From positions 82,174,610 through 82,238,609 of the forward strand of contig OX381707.1 of the NCBI GenBank assembly GCA_947462335.1: 64,000 nt of DNA, given 5' to 3'. Shown one piece after another: positions 53,599 through 62,701 of the stretch (its first letter is position 1; every line of letters begins with the position of its first letter). Source of the stretch: Harmothoe impar (Eukaryota > Annelida > Polychaeta > Phyllodocida > Polynoidae). A program made the translations under genes and the position numbers. The notes beneath the pieces are model-generated. The model made no database searches, was not told the origin of the DNA, and was given only the letters and a program-made list of their open reading frames with translations.

Positions 53599-53900
53599 TT
53601 CATGTCCTGAATGTTTGCGTATTCAAAATACACTGTTTGGGTTAATAATTGATAATAATTCTGTGTTTAAACATGAAAATACACCCGTTACCAAAATTGT
53701 CTCTTGCCGCCGACTCGTGGTAAACAACTCAAACCGGAAGAGGACGCTGGGCGCTCGGCCAATCAGCGGATCGCATTTGTGTCACGTGATGTGTTGTCAA
53801 GGGATTGTTTGGTCTGATGCGATCCAAAGGCATTTGAAAAACACCCTGTGATTGGCTGACTGACAACTTACGATTGTAAGAGAGCCTGCCATTGGGTAGA
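53599..53900 (-). promoter_or_regulatory. Promoter region of the DUF7869-type gene
   Basis: A CpG-richer stretch upstream of the minus-strand ATG carries CCGGAAG (ETS, 53735), GGCCAATCAGCG (CCAAT, 53759), TCACGTGA (about 53781) and GATTGGCTGAC near 53851. There is no clear TATA box. This looks like a TATA-less CpG-island promoter. Confidence 0.5.
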
Positions 53901-54194
53901 AGAGTTCGCGCCACACAAAAGCATGCCAAACATGGGCATGGGGCCCGGGATGGGGGGTTCTGACAGAGCAACAAAATAGACGGAAAATGCATCGTGTATA
54001 CCGTCTCGACAGCCTTTGTTCTTGACAAAACATCCATGTAGGGGTTCTTAAAATGTGAAATTAACACTGTTAGGAATTTCATATGGATTTAAAACTCAGG
54101 GAATGGCATGATAACAGTATAAATCAAACAAATCCATTGAAAACCTAATTTCAGTAAAATACATGTTTTACCCTTCAGACCCCATTTTCACGGC

Positions 54195-54350
54195 TCGCGC
54201 TAGTGCGACATAAGGTCTATTATGCTGGATTGAGTCACAAATGGTGGGAGGGTTGACATGGCTGAGTCACAAACCCTGGACCTTTGGGATACAAGGTGAC
54301 TGTGATGACCACTAGACTAACATGTGGGTGCAAGGTTGGGATATCTAAGG
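54195..54350 (-). mobile_element. tRNA-derived SINE-like repeat, minus orientation (b)
   Basis: Read on the minus strand it has the A box TAGTCTAGTGGTCATCA (54319-54303), AAAGGTCCAGG, the B box GGTTTGTGACTC and the tail GTGACTCAATCCAGCATAAT...CTTATGTCGC. The tail matches the plus-strand copy at 48660-49035. Confidence 0.65.
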
Positions 54351-54754
54351 AACCTATATGTATTACATTGGAATGTTTTAACCTTTTGTTCCTAGCATTG
54401 CCCTCACACAAGCCTGAATCTTGTGCTAGCCATATCTAGCTCTCTGCCATGTTGCCCAAATCCAGGCTTGATGGCTGGGACTGTGTGGCACTGTGGAAGA
54501 GTTACAAGAGGGGCTTGCAGTATCCATAATCCTCAAAATCATAGCTTTCCAGTGATATAGGGTGTTGCTTAGTATATTTTGGTGATGGGTGTTCACCTAC
54601 TGCGGTCTGTCCTGCTGCAGCACTAGTAGCATAAGGAAAGCCCTCATGCAACTATGATGTGAGTTCTCCCAGTTGCCCCTTGTTTTAAGAACAATAGACC
54701 AGTGACATGTATTTTTTGGACAATTGTAAAGTTACATTAATAAAAATAAGAAAA
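54351..54754. other. Non-coding DNA between two SINE copies
   Basis: I see no gene or paired repeat here. Confidence 0.4.
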
Positions 54755-55130
54755 AAATGGTGGGTAGGGTGACATGGCCTAGTCTTGAACCCTGGACCAT
54801 TCACATACAAAGCGCCAGTGATAACCACTATACTATCGGATCTGTGTTGGGTGGCCATATAAAGGAACCTCTATTTATCCACCATGGCAATACACAATCT
54901 ACTAAATACTGGTGTGCATGCTTGGGGGACCTTGGGTAAGGTGATGTGCCAGCACACAGACCAGAGGGTCACCCTCAGTGTGGGTTTGGGCAGAGGAGGC
55001 TATAGGCACAAGGCTTGCCCAGTCTAGCACATAGGGTGAGCTTCTACACACAGGGCTCACCCTACCTTGCTCTATGGGCAATGCTCACACTAGTGTCACC
55101 CTTCCTCACCCCAGTTTCCTGGGTAGATAT
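54755..55130 (-). mobile_element. tRNA-derived SINE-like repeat, minus orientation (a), with head block
   Basis: The A box (TAGTATAGTGGTTATCA, 54835-54819) and B box (GGGTTCAAGACT, 54792-54781) are on the minus strand. The head block near 55125-55100 (ACCCAGGAAACTGGGGTGAGG on the minus strand) matches the start of the 48660 copy. Confidence 0.65.
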
Positions 55131-56344
55131 ATACTTCACTTTAGTAATTAACCTTATATTAACGGTTCTACTACTCTTCCTACACTACCCTGGCTTCCAG
55201 TACACTGGCCTGCATGAGTTCAGGATAAAGGTGTCCATCAGCAGGACCAGATGTGGTCCTATGGAGCAGCAATGATGAGGTCAATTGCTGCTACTGAACT
55301 TTAGAAGTCAGGTTTTACCGTCCTGTCTGGACTACCTACTGCCAAAATCACCACATCCTCAGGCTTGTAGGTGGCCATCAGTGGAACCTGATGTGGTCCT
55401 AAAAGGGGCAACGGGCCGGACACGGGCTTCACGTAATGACTCCAAGTTAAGGGATAGCCACAAATCAGGTCGGATGAATGTCGGTAACTTCTAATGTTTA
55501 ATGCCTACCATGGTTTTCACATCCTCAGCACCAAGGTGATTTTCCAGACCAGACGTGGTCCTAATCGGAGATGACAGCCACAAAGCAAGGTAAATAAAGT
55601 ATGTAGCTTCCACTGCCTTTATCTGTCATGCTGTACCAGGGGCCTTCACTCTGATCAGTCTGACTCTTATCCTGCCCTAAACGCTGTGCATTCCTGGCTG
55701 CTGTCTGGCTATGCAATTTATGAGGGTTATAAATGTCAGTACCTAAAAGTAACTTTCTGTAGATATTTTGCTGCTCTATTACTGCTTCCTATTAACATTT
55801 TATAGTAAAGTGACTAATAGACCATATAGGGTTAGACTTCAGAAATCACACAGACAAGTAATCATAACGTTTTTGTTCTAAGAATATATAAGAAATTACG
55901 AATAAAATGTCCTGGGGTAGAAAATGCATATCTTACACAGCAGAAATCAAATGACGATGAAAAAAAAGGTTTGCTTACCTTCAGAAGGCCTCGAGATAAA
56001 TCTGATGGATACTAGAGGCAAATATGATTAGGGCACCCTGTTTCCTTCCTTTGTTCCGCCATACACAGCTAGGTTAAAATATGATTGAAGCACCCTATCT
56101 CCTCCCTGCTTTTGGCCATACACCGGTGCCTGCGTGGTGAAATAGAATGCAGTAAGACAGCCCACAGATACATACAGACATATGACAGGAATGCATGGAG
56201 GATCGGAGAGATAACAGGTAGTTGTTTATGACAGGGGGAAGTATGGAAGACAAAATGGCAATATGGCAAAGTGTGAATGAGAATTGGAGGTTATTTAATG
56301 AATTTAAGCAATAAAGGTTTCATGGAAACAATCAAATTTGTGAA
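55131..56344. repeat. Non-coding; families R7 and R5
   Basis: About 55205-55620 holds two or three R7 units (GGTGGCCATCAG(T/C), CAGATGTGGTCCTA). About 55985-56130 is R5. There is no gene. Confidence 0.55.
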
Positions 56345-56515
56345 TTGTCAGTCTGATGTAGGAATGCAGCACTGGTGAATAACTTGCCAGCATGGCATTT
56401 AAGTATCATGCCTAACCCATTGGTCTATATCATCAAGAGAGTTTAGCATCATGCTTGATTGAAGGCCGACCTACACTTCACAGTCACCAGGGCTGCATTC
56501 ATGCCATTGTCAGAT
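56345..56515. mobile_element. Foldback MITE, copy I
   Basis: A degraded copy with GCAGCACTGGTGAATAACTTGC, TTTAAGTATCATGCC and AGGGCTGCATTCATGCCATT. Confidence 0.5.
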
Positions 56516-56529
56516 GAAATATAATAAAT

Positions 56530-56934
56530 AATGCAGTTTGTTTTGAGTCTAGACCAAGAATGTGTCTGGAGAGTGAGGTCATCATAGAAGGATTCCTGAG
56601 TCAGCGTCTGAATAGTCCCAGAGTTGTAGATTAGGCTCATTACATGGAGTAGCTGCCATTCACACAGACCTTGGGCTACTTGGGAGGAAGGATAGAAGCA
56701 ATATGAAGCCTCAGCTGTTATTAGTGACTGTCTAGAGATGGAATCATGTTAATAACCAACAAGGTTTCATTGAGCTGGCCAGGCAACACGGGAGTCGTCA
56801 GAAATAGCAATATGAGATTCGCTTCTAAGCCATGTTAAGTTTGAGGTTGCATTAGGAGGAGAAAATGAATGTTTAAAAAAAAGTTGACTGCAGAAAGAGA
56901 AAGCAAATTGATATATTTGGCTCAAACTGACTTG
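56530..56934. repeat. Dispersed repeat R1, interrupted by element 2
   Basis: It is homologous to 5760-6440. The match runs to CAAACTGACTTG, then stops exactly where the LTR of element 2 starts with TG. Confidence 0.65.
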
Positions 56935-57456
56935 TGTAGGGGCACGAATAATACGTGTACATATAAGGTCCGTGGAGTCAGAGCGGTAAGTGCCTCCAAC
57001 GGACACTAGGTGGCAACACCTAAGCCATGTCCTTTCGGTTATCCGGTAGCGGAGCCAGGCAGGGCACTCCAGACGGCGCTACGGAGGAGTGCCACGTCGA
57101 CACTGCTTGGTCCGCGCTCAGGGTATATAAGAGGCCGAGGTTGGCTACCTCAGGGAGTTCGTCCCAGGACGAGCTCTGACCCACACCTTTCGTACCTTCG
57201 CTTTGATAGGGGCACCTACACCCCTCCCACATTATGGCTCCTGCACCAGCCATGCTGGCTCAGGGCTTGACTGTCCGGTATTGCTAAGACTTCGAACTAT
57301 CGATAGAATCCTGTGTGTCTTCGAATGGTTGAAAGACCAAGTGAACCGAGTAGAAACCTTCGTGTACTTTTGAGGCTGTGATTGAATAAAAACCTGTTGC
57401 ATTCAAACCGAATTTGGAACCTGTGTTCGCGTTATACGCATATGAAATCCCCTACA
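56935..57456 (+). repeat. 5' LTR of element 2 (about 522 bp)
   Basis: The right end (...CCTACA) is fixed by the adjoining primer site. The left end (TGTAGGGGCACG) is placed where homology to repeat R1 stops. It has GTTATCCGG at 57038, TATATAAG at 57124-57131 and AATAAA at 57385-57390. Confidence 0.75.
57124..57131 (+). promoter_or_regulatory. TATA box of the element 2 LTR
   Basis: TATATAAG is the same octamer as in element 1, in a GC-rich setting. Confidence 0.7.
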
Positions 57457-57457
57457 T

Positions 57458-57469
57458 TGGTGCCGTGAC
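57458..57469 (+). other. Primer-binding site, histidine tRNA (element 2)
   Basis: TGGTGCCGTGAC is identical to element 1, one base after the LTR. Confidence 0.75.
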
Positions 57470-57513
57470 CAGTTCGGGTGAAACACAGAATAGCACAGTC
57501 GGTTAGGGTGAAC

Positions 57514-59460
57514 ATGGCTGAACAGGCAAAGGGTGGAGCGTCCCTTCATCCTATTTCGAGTCCGGATCCGGAGGTGGTAGCAGCCCTTGAGAAACACTAT
57601 GGGCCAAGCCGTTCGAGTTCGACACCAGAACCAAGGAGAGGCAATCCTGATACTATTCGAAAAGATCTGGGGTCAAACCTAGAGGATTCTTTGTTTGAAA
57701 CTGGCGGTTCAAAGAGGCACATTGCTCCTATGCCAACACAGGGCATGAGCATGCTGCATGCTGAACGACACCAGCGGCAGGAAGTGACACGTCGTCATTT
57801 CGCCGAAGAGAAGAATCGATTCGAGGATTTAGTGGGGGCGACAATGGAGAAACAGAACCGCTTAGACACAACGAAAGCGGAACTGGAACATATGGAAGAC
57901 CAGTTCTCTCATCAGCAGAATGTCTTGTGGCGACGTACTGAGGCTCTTGAACAACGTCAAGATAAGACCATACAAGATTCGGACGAGCTCCATGATACGA
58001 TCCGAGAGGCAACCAAGGCGATGATGGAAGAAAAGGATCGTCTGATCCGGGAAGTGAAAGATTTACAGAAGAAACGAGAAGAAGAGTCAACTCGAAGTGG
58101 CCATTCGGGGTTCGATCATGTCAGTGGTGGCATATACAACTCGGCATCTGGTGGGGGTGGTGCCGCTGCCTCGACCGGAGGGAGACCGAAACGGGTGACC
58201 ATTGATACAGGTGATTCGGATGGAAGATCTTCACGGCGTGACCAACGCCCAACGTCATATGATGACGAGTATTCGAATCCTCCCAGCCGTTCGAGCTCTC
58301 GAGAGAGACCAAGCCGTCCGGGTTCGAATGATGGATCTTCGAGATCCGATCCGAATGAGCGTTCGAGTGGGCCCTCAAGGAGGTCAGGGAGATCTCCTAC
58401 AAATGCAGGTAGATGAGTCTCTCGACGCGAATCAATGTCCCCTGGGATGAAATTGATTTATGATTCGAACCCCTACATTGCTGAAATGGGAGTTGACTGT
58501 GTTTGCAGACAAGCTGATAATGCTGATATCGTTGACTGGGGCATTGAGCAGTCTTTTCTGTTGCACAGAGACAACCACAACGCTGCTAGACGCACTGCAA
58601 GCACTCCGGTTCCGTTCACAGGCAGACAGCCAGGGCAGGACTGGTTTGCAGACTTCATGGACGATATGAGGTATAATCGGTGGTCAGAGGAGGAATCGTT
58701 GGACGAGCTTCTTCGGGCATTGAGAAATGGCCCCGGCAAGCTAGCTGTTTCGAGATGGAGAACGATGCATGGTGCCGGATTGTTTACCCAATTGGTGGAA
58801 TGTGCCAGTTATCTGATCGGTAATGTGGGTAATGAGGATCCGCTTTGATTGTTTCGGAAACGGACTCAAAAACCAAACGAGTCGAACCGTGTGTTCGGTC
58901 TAGAATTGCAAGCTCTCTTGCAAAGAGCTAGACCAAGATGGCAGTTAGATGACCCACAGTTCCTAGATGATTTGTTCTCGCAATTCATTGAGGGATTAAG
59001 GGATTCTGATGAACGGACCGCAGCATGTGATAGTTGGAAGGCTGGAACTTCTCTCACTGATTTGTTCATGGCCATAGAAGACTATGACAGGAAACGGCAT
59101 CTGCTATCTTCGAGAGTACTTCGAGAGTACTATCCGAAGGCTGACAGGAAAACACCACCTGTGACCCCAGGAGCTACAAGCGCACCTTCGACTACATCCT
59201 CAACTCCCAGTTCTATGGAACAACTTTTGTTAAGGTTGACTGACTTGATGTCTGGAAACCAGCAATCAACAGGGAGGAATTCGAAGCCGAGAGTGGACAA
59301 GACCACTAGGAAGTGTTACAGGTGTCAGGCCCTGGGACACTTTGCTGCAGAATGCCCAGCTGAGAAGCCGGTACCAAAGCCTGAGCAGTGCCCGATTGTC
59401 CCCGGATCATCCCTGTTTGAAGCACTTGAAACGACGGGGAGTAGATCTTGGTGTCACTAA
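57514..59460 (+). pseudogene. gag: Gag of element 2, with two in-frame stops
   Basis: One frame runs from ATG 57514 to TAA 59458-59460, interrupted by TGA at 58414-58416 and 58846-58848. Before the first stop there is a coiled coil (about residues 80-195) and a Ser/Arg-rich region. Between the stops is the start of the capsid-like domain (DWFADFMDDMRYNRW, NGPGKLAV). After the second come the rest of the capsid (ending near LREYYPKADRK), a linker and the zinc knuckle CYRCQALGHFAAEC. In element 1 an Arg aligns near the second stop (HDPRTQ), so CGA to TGA decay at CpG is a likely cause there. The protein is non-functional as read. Confidence 0.85.
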
Positions 59461-59830
59461 GGATTTCGAACGTTTCACTGTTAACCCATCACCACTGGAT
59501 GGGAAGAGGTGGTATTTGACTGTAGCAGTGAATGAAAGGTCTGCGGAATTCCTAGTGGATACTGGAGCTAGTCACTCCATGATCTCTAAGAGATTCCATG
59601 ACCTTGTAGCCGATGAACCAGATAACTTCACAACGAGGGTAAAAGCTCATTCGGCCGACGGTAGCTGCATGCAGACGTTTGGTAAAGCATTTTTCGAAAT
59701 CAATATAGGTGGACAGGATTATCTCCTGTCACCTACTATTGCTGATCTGAGTGATGATGGCATCATCGGATTAGATTTCGCTGCGTTGTACGGGGCAATG
59801 TTGGAACCTTGTAGGGGGATGTTAACTTAA
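59461..59830 (+). pseudogene. pol: Protease part of pol, element 2
   Basis: The frame (open from about 59342, overlapping gag in another register) encodes the aspartic protease with FLVDTGASHSM and DDGIIGLDFAALYG, closely matching element 1. It ends at TAA 59828-59830 soon after the protease. Everything that follows in element 1, from the linker through the whole reverse transcriptase, is absent. Confidence 0.85.
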
Positions 59831-59872
59831 CTCCAGTAGCCTCTTTCGAACCTATTTCGAACCACCCCAGTT

Positions 59873-61417
59873 TTGAAATATCCAACAGCTGATGGACATT
59901 TCATACTGGACACAGACGCCAGTAACGACAGTATAGGTGCTGCTCTGTCCCAGATGCAAGGGGGGATAGAAGTGCCACTGGCTTTCGCTAGTAATACCCT
60001 CAATAAGGCTCAGAGGAATTACTGTACCACTAAGCCCGAATTGTTGGCGGTGGTGGTGTATACGAAGAAGTTTAAGCACTTCCTTTGGGGAGGTGACTTT
60101 ACTTTACGGACAGATCACTCCTCCTTATGGTGGCTGTTGAACTTTAAGGAAGCAGAAGGAATGATCGGTCGATGGCTAACCCATTTGTCCGAGTTCGGGT
60201 TGGAAAATAGCCAAATCCAACATAGAGCAGGGAGCAAGCATATCAATGCTGACGCCCTTTCGAGAAGACCCATACGGAAATGTTCTAGAATAGATTGTGA
60301 TGATTGTGGAGCCCATAACGCTGTAATAGCTGGAGTTCGAATGCCGTATGATGTAGGACATTCTAAAGCAATGGAATGGTCCACAGAAACTATCAGGCAA
60401 TTCCAGAAGGGTGATGCTGTCATGTCAATACTAATAGAACAGGTCTCCAGTGGTGCCCAACCACAAAGACCAGCCATTTCGATTGAGAACCGGGAAATGA
60501 GACAGCTACTTGCTCAATGGTCTGAGCTAACTGTTGTTGACGGTATCTTATGTAGGTGGAAGATAACACCGTACAAGACCAAAATTCGGCAAATCGTGAT
60601 ACCCACAGCTATGCGAAGGGATATCATGTATTTCGTACACGGACACCAGACCAGTGGACATTTTGGAAAGAAGCGCTCCCTTGCGCGACTCTCCAGAAGG
60701 TATTACTGGCCTGGCATGAGTAAAGATCTGCTTAGGTGGATCTCTACTTGTCCAGATTGTTGTCTGAGCAAACCAGGTGAAGGCCTGGGGAAGTTGCCAC
60801 TAACTCAAGAGCTTTGGGGAGTTAGATTTGCACGCATAGCGGTTGATATCATTAGTGGCCTTAAAACCACTCCTGATGGAAACACGTGCATGATGGTGAT
60901 CTCTGACTACTATTCGAAGTACACTAGAGTGTTTCCTCTGAAAGATCATAAGGCTCATACATGTGCTTGTGCATTTGTAAAGGGTTGGGTGCTTCATCTA
61001 GGCGTACCCTTGATGTTGCAAAGTGATCAAGGCAGAGAATTCGAATCCGAGTTATGGGCAGCAATGTGCCATAACCTTGCTATATGCAAAACCAGAACGA
61101 ATCCGTACAGGCCTCAGTCTGATGGTCAAGTAGAAAGGTTCAACAGAACCTTGATACAAGTCCTGAAGCCTCTGGTCAACAGTCAGATGGATGATTCGGA
61201 CGAGCAATGCGAGTTTGTGGTACATGCTTATAATAGTACGGTGCATGCTTCCACCGGTTGTTCCCCCAATCTGTTAGTATTCGGAGAGGACTTGATTATG
61301 CCTGCTGACTTGGTGTTTGGCGTAGCTGGGATAAACGCTGAAATACCCTGTCAGGTGATGTTCGTGGAGGCATTGAGGGTATTAATTCAAGTCCGCATAC
61401 GAGATGGTTCGATGTGA
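59873..61417 (+). pseudogene. pol: RNase H and integrase part of pol, element 2
   Basis: It opens in RNase H (GHFILDTDAS), preceded by PVLKYP, which in element 1 sits at the RT/RNase H border. The integrase has the HHCC domain (HGHQTSGHFG...CPDCC) and a complete D-D-E core: AVDIISG, QSDQGREFE and QSDGQVERFN. The frame is lost near 61380-61417 after VMFVEALR. This part is in the same register as the protease fragment, with two stops between. Confidence 0.88.
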
Positions 61418-62042
61418 GCTAAGCAAATCTGCTTCATGGCAAAAAGTGGGCTATGACGTAGATTTGAAACTTAGGTCCTTTCGAGTAGGGGATGAAGTAG
61501 TTAGGCTACACGACCCCCTACAGCAGTTGAAGCTGTCACCCAACTGGGATGGTCCATTTACTGTGGTTCGGATTGTTTCAGAATCTACAGTGGTGATCAA
61601 ATCCTTGTTGGGACGCTTGTATAAATCCAATGTAGCTCGTCTACGTTGGTGGCAGGGTGATGCTTCAGCGCATTCGAAGTCAGGAGAGCATTCGAAGTCA
61701 GAGGACACTGAGCGGAGAGCGACCACCCCGGAACGACGTGGTCCTGGTAGACCTAGGAAACTAGTGATACCCTCAGATGAGAAGAAACCTATGCCTCCTG
61801 GTATTGGTAAATTAAAGCGGGGCCGGGGTAGGCCTAAAAATTTTTTACCAATTCGAGCTTCTAGCAAGAAGGATAAAAAGTGCGTAAAAAAAGTCTCGGC
61901 AAATGAAGGTCTGAAGGGGAGGAAGGCTGTCCAATTGACTACTGGACATCCTGTCGAATCTTCCCGGACGACCAGGTCTAAAGAACCCAAGGTAGGGTTA
62001 AGGCGCAGTCCACGGCATGACCGGGGGATTGCTGTGACCTAA
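61404..62042 (+). pseudogene. pol: Integrase C-terminal tail, element 2, shifted frame
   Basis: It begins around SKSASWQKVGYD, aligned with the element 1 tail after a short missing piece, and runs to the natural C-terminus GLRRSPRHDRG. It has the integrase beta-strand module (NWDGPFTVVRI) and two AT-hook-like motifs (RGPGRPRKL, KRGRGRPKNF). Conservation of both hooks with element 1 suggests they matter for the lineage. Confidence 0.85.
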
Positions 62043-62701
62043 TTTGTATACACAACAAGAAGTTTCGATCCCATGATGGTAGTACAGACCTAACTGCTGT
62101 CGAGTGAGCAGAACTAGGGTGGGTGTTGATCATGAACGTCCCTGAGGGTGGCAGACGGATCTATCCGGCGGGTATTCTTATGTTACCCATAATGACATTT
62201 GCCTACACTCCTGAAGAATTCATGATTAGTGGTACCCCTGGTCCTGTGGAACTGACTCAATAAGGATTACACTCCGGTGAGCTACCCATTCGATTAGTGG
62301 CGGGAAACGCGAGCGTCTCCCGCCGCGTTATCCGTTAGAAAAGGGCTATCCGGTGAGGCGTGAACGCTGATTGGTTGACCTTCGCTCCCACGGCGGGCGT
62401 GGCATCGCGAGACAAGAAGGGCAATCGCCATATTGGATCAGTGCCAAGAAGACGCGCGGACGCTGCAGGGCAAAGGAGGAGGAAGAAGGGTCTTGTTATC
62501 GACCAAAAGTCTCCAAAACCACATCATAATACGCGCCAACCTGGTTAGTTCCCGCTCATAGTGTCATTTGGACACGCGGAGCTTCGTACTCCGCAAATCT
62601 TCGATTTTAAACTTCGTTTTCGTTGAAAACTTTCGACTTCGATAGAGGAGCAGTACACCCCCGGTGAGGGCCTCCAGTCCGACGAGCTAGATCTGTTCGG
62701 G
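62043..62701 (+). promoter_or_regulatory. Spacer before ORF3 of element 2
   Basis: It matches the position and GC-rich character of the element 1 spacer. It has GGCGGGAAA (E2F-like) at 62299, GTTATCCGTT at 62327, CTATCCGG at 62346, inverted CCAAT GATTGG at 62369 and a short GCGGAG/CTCCGC hairpin at 62576-62594. I see no good TATA box, only a weak ATTTTAAA near 62605. Confidence 0.5.
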
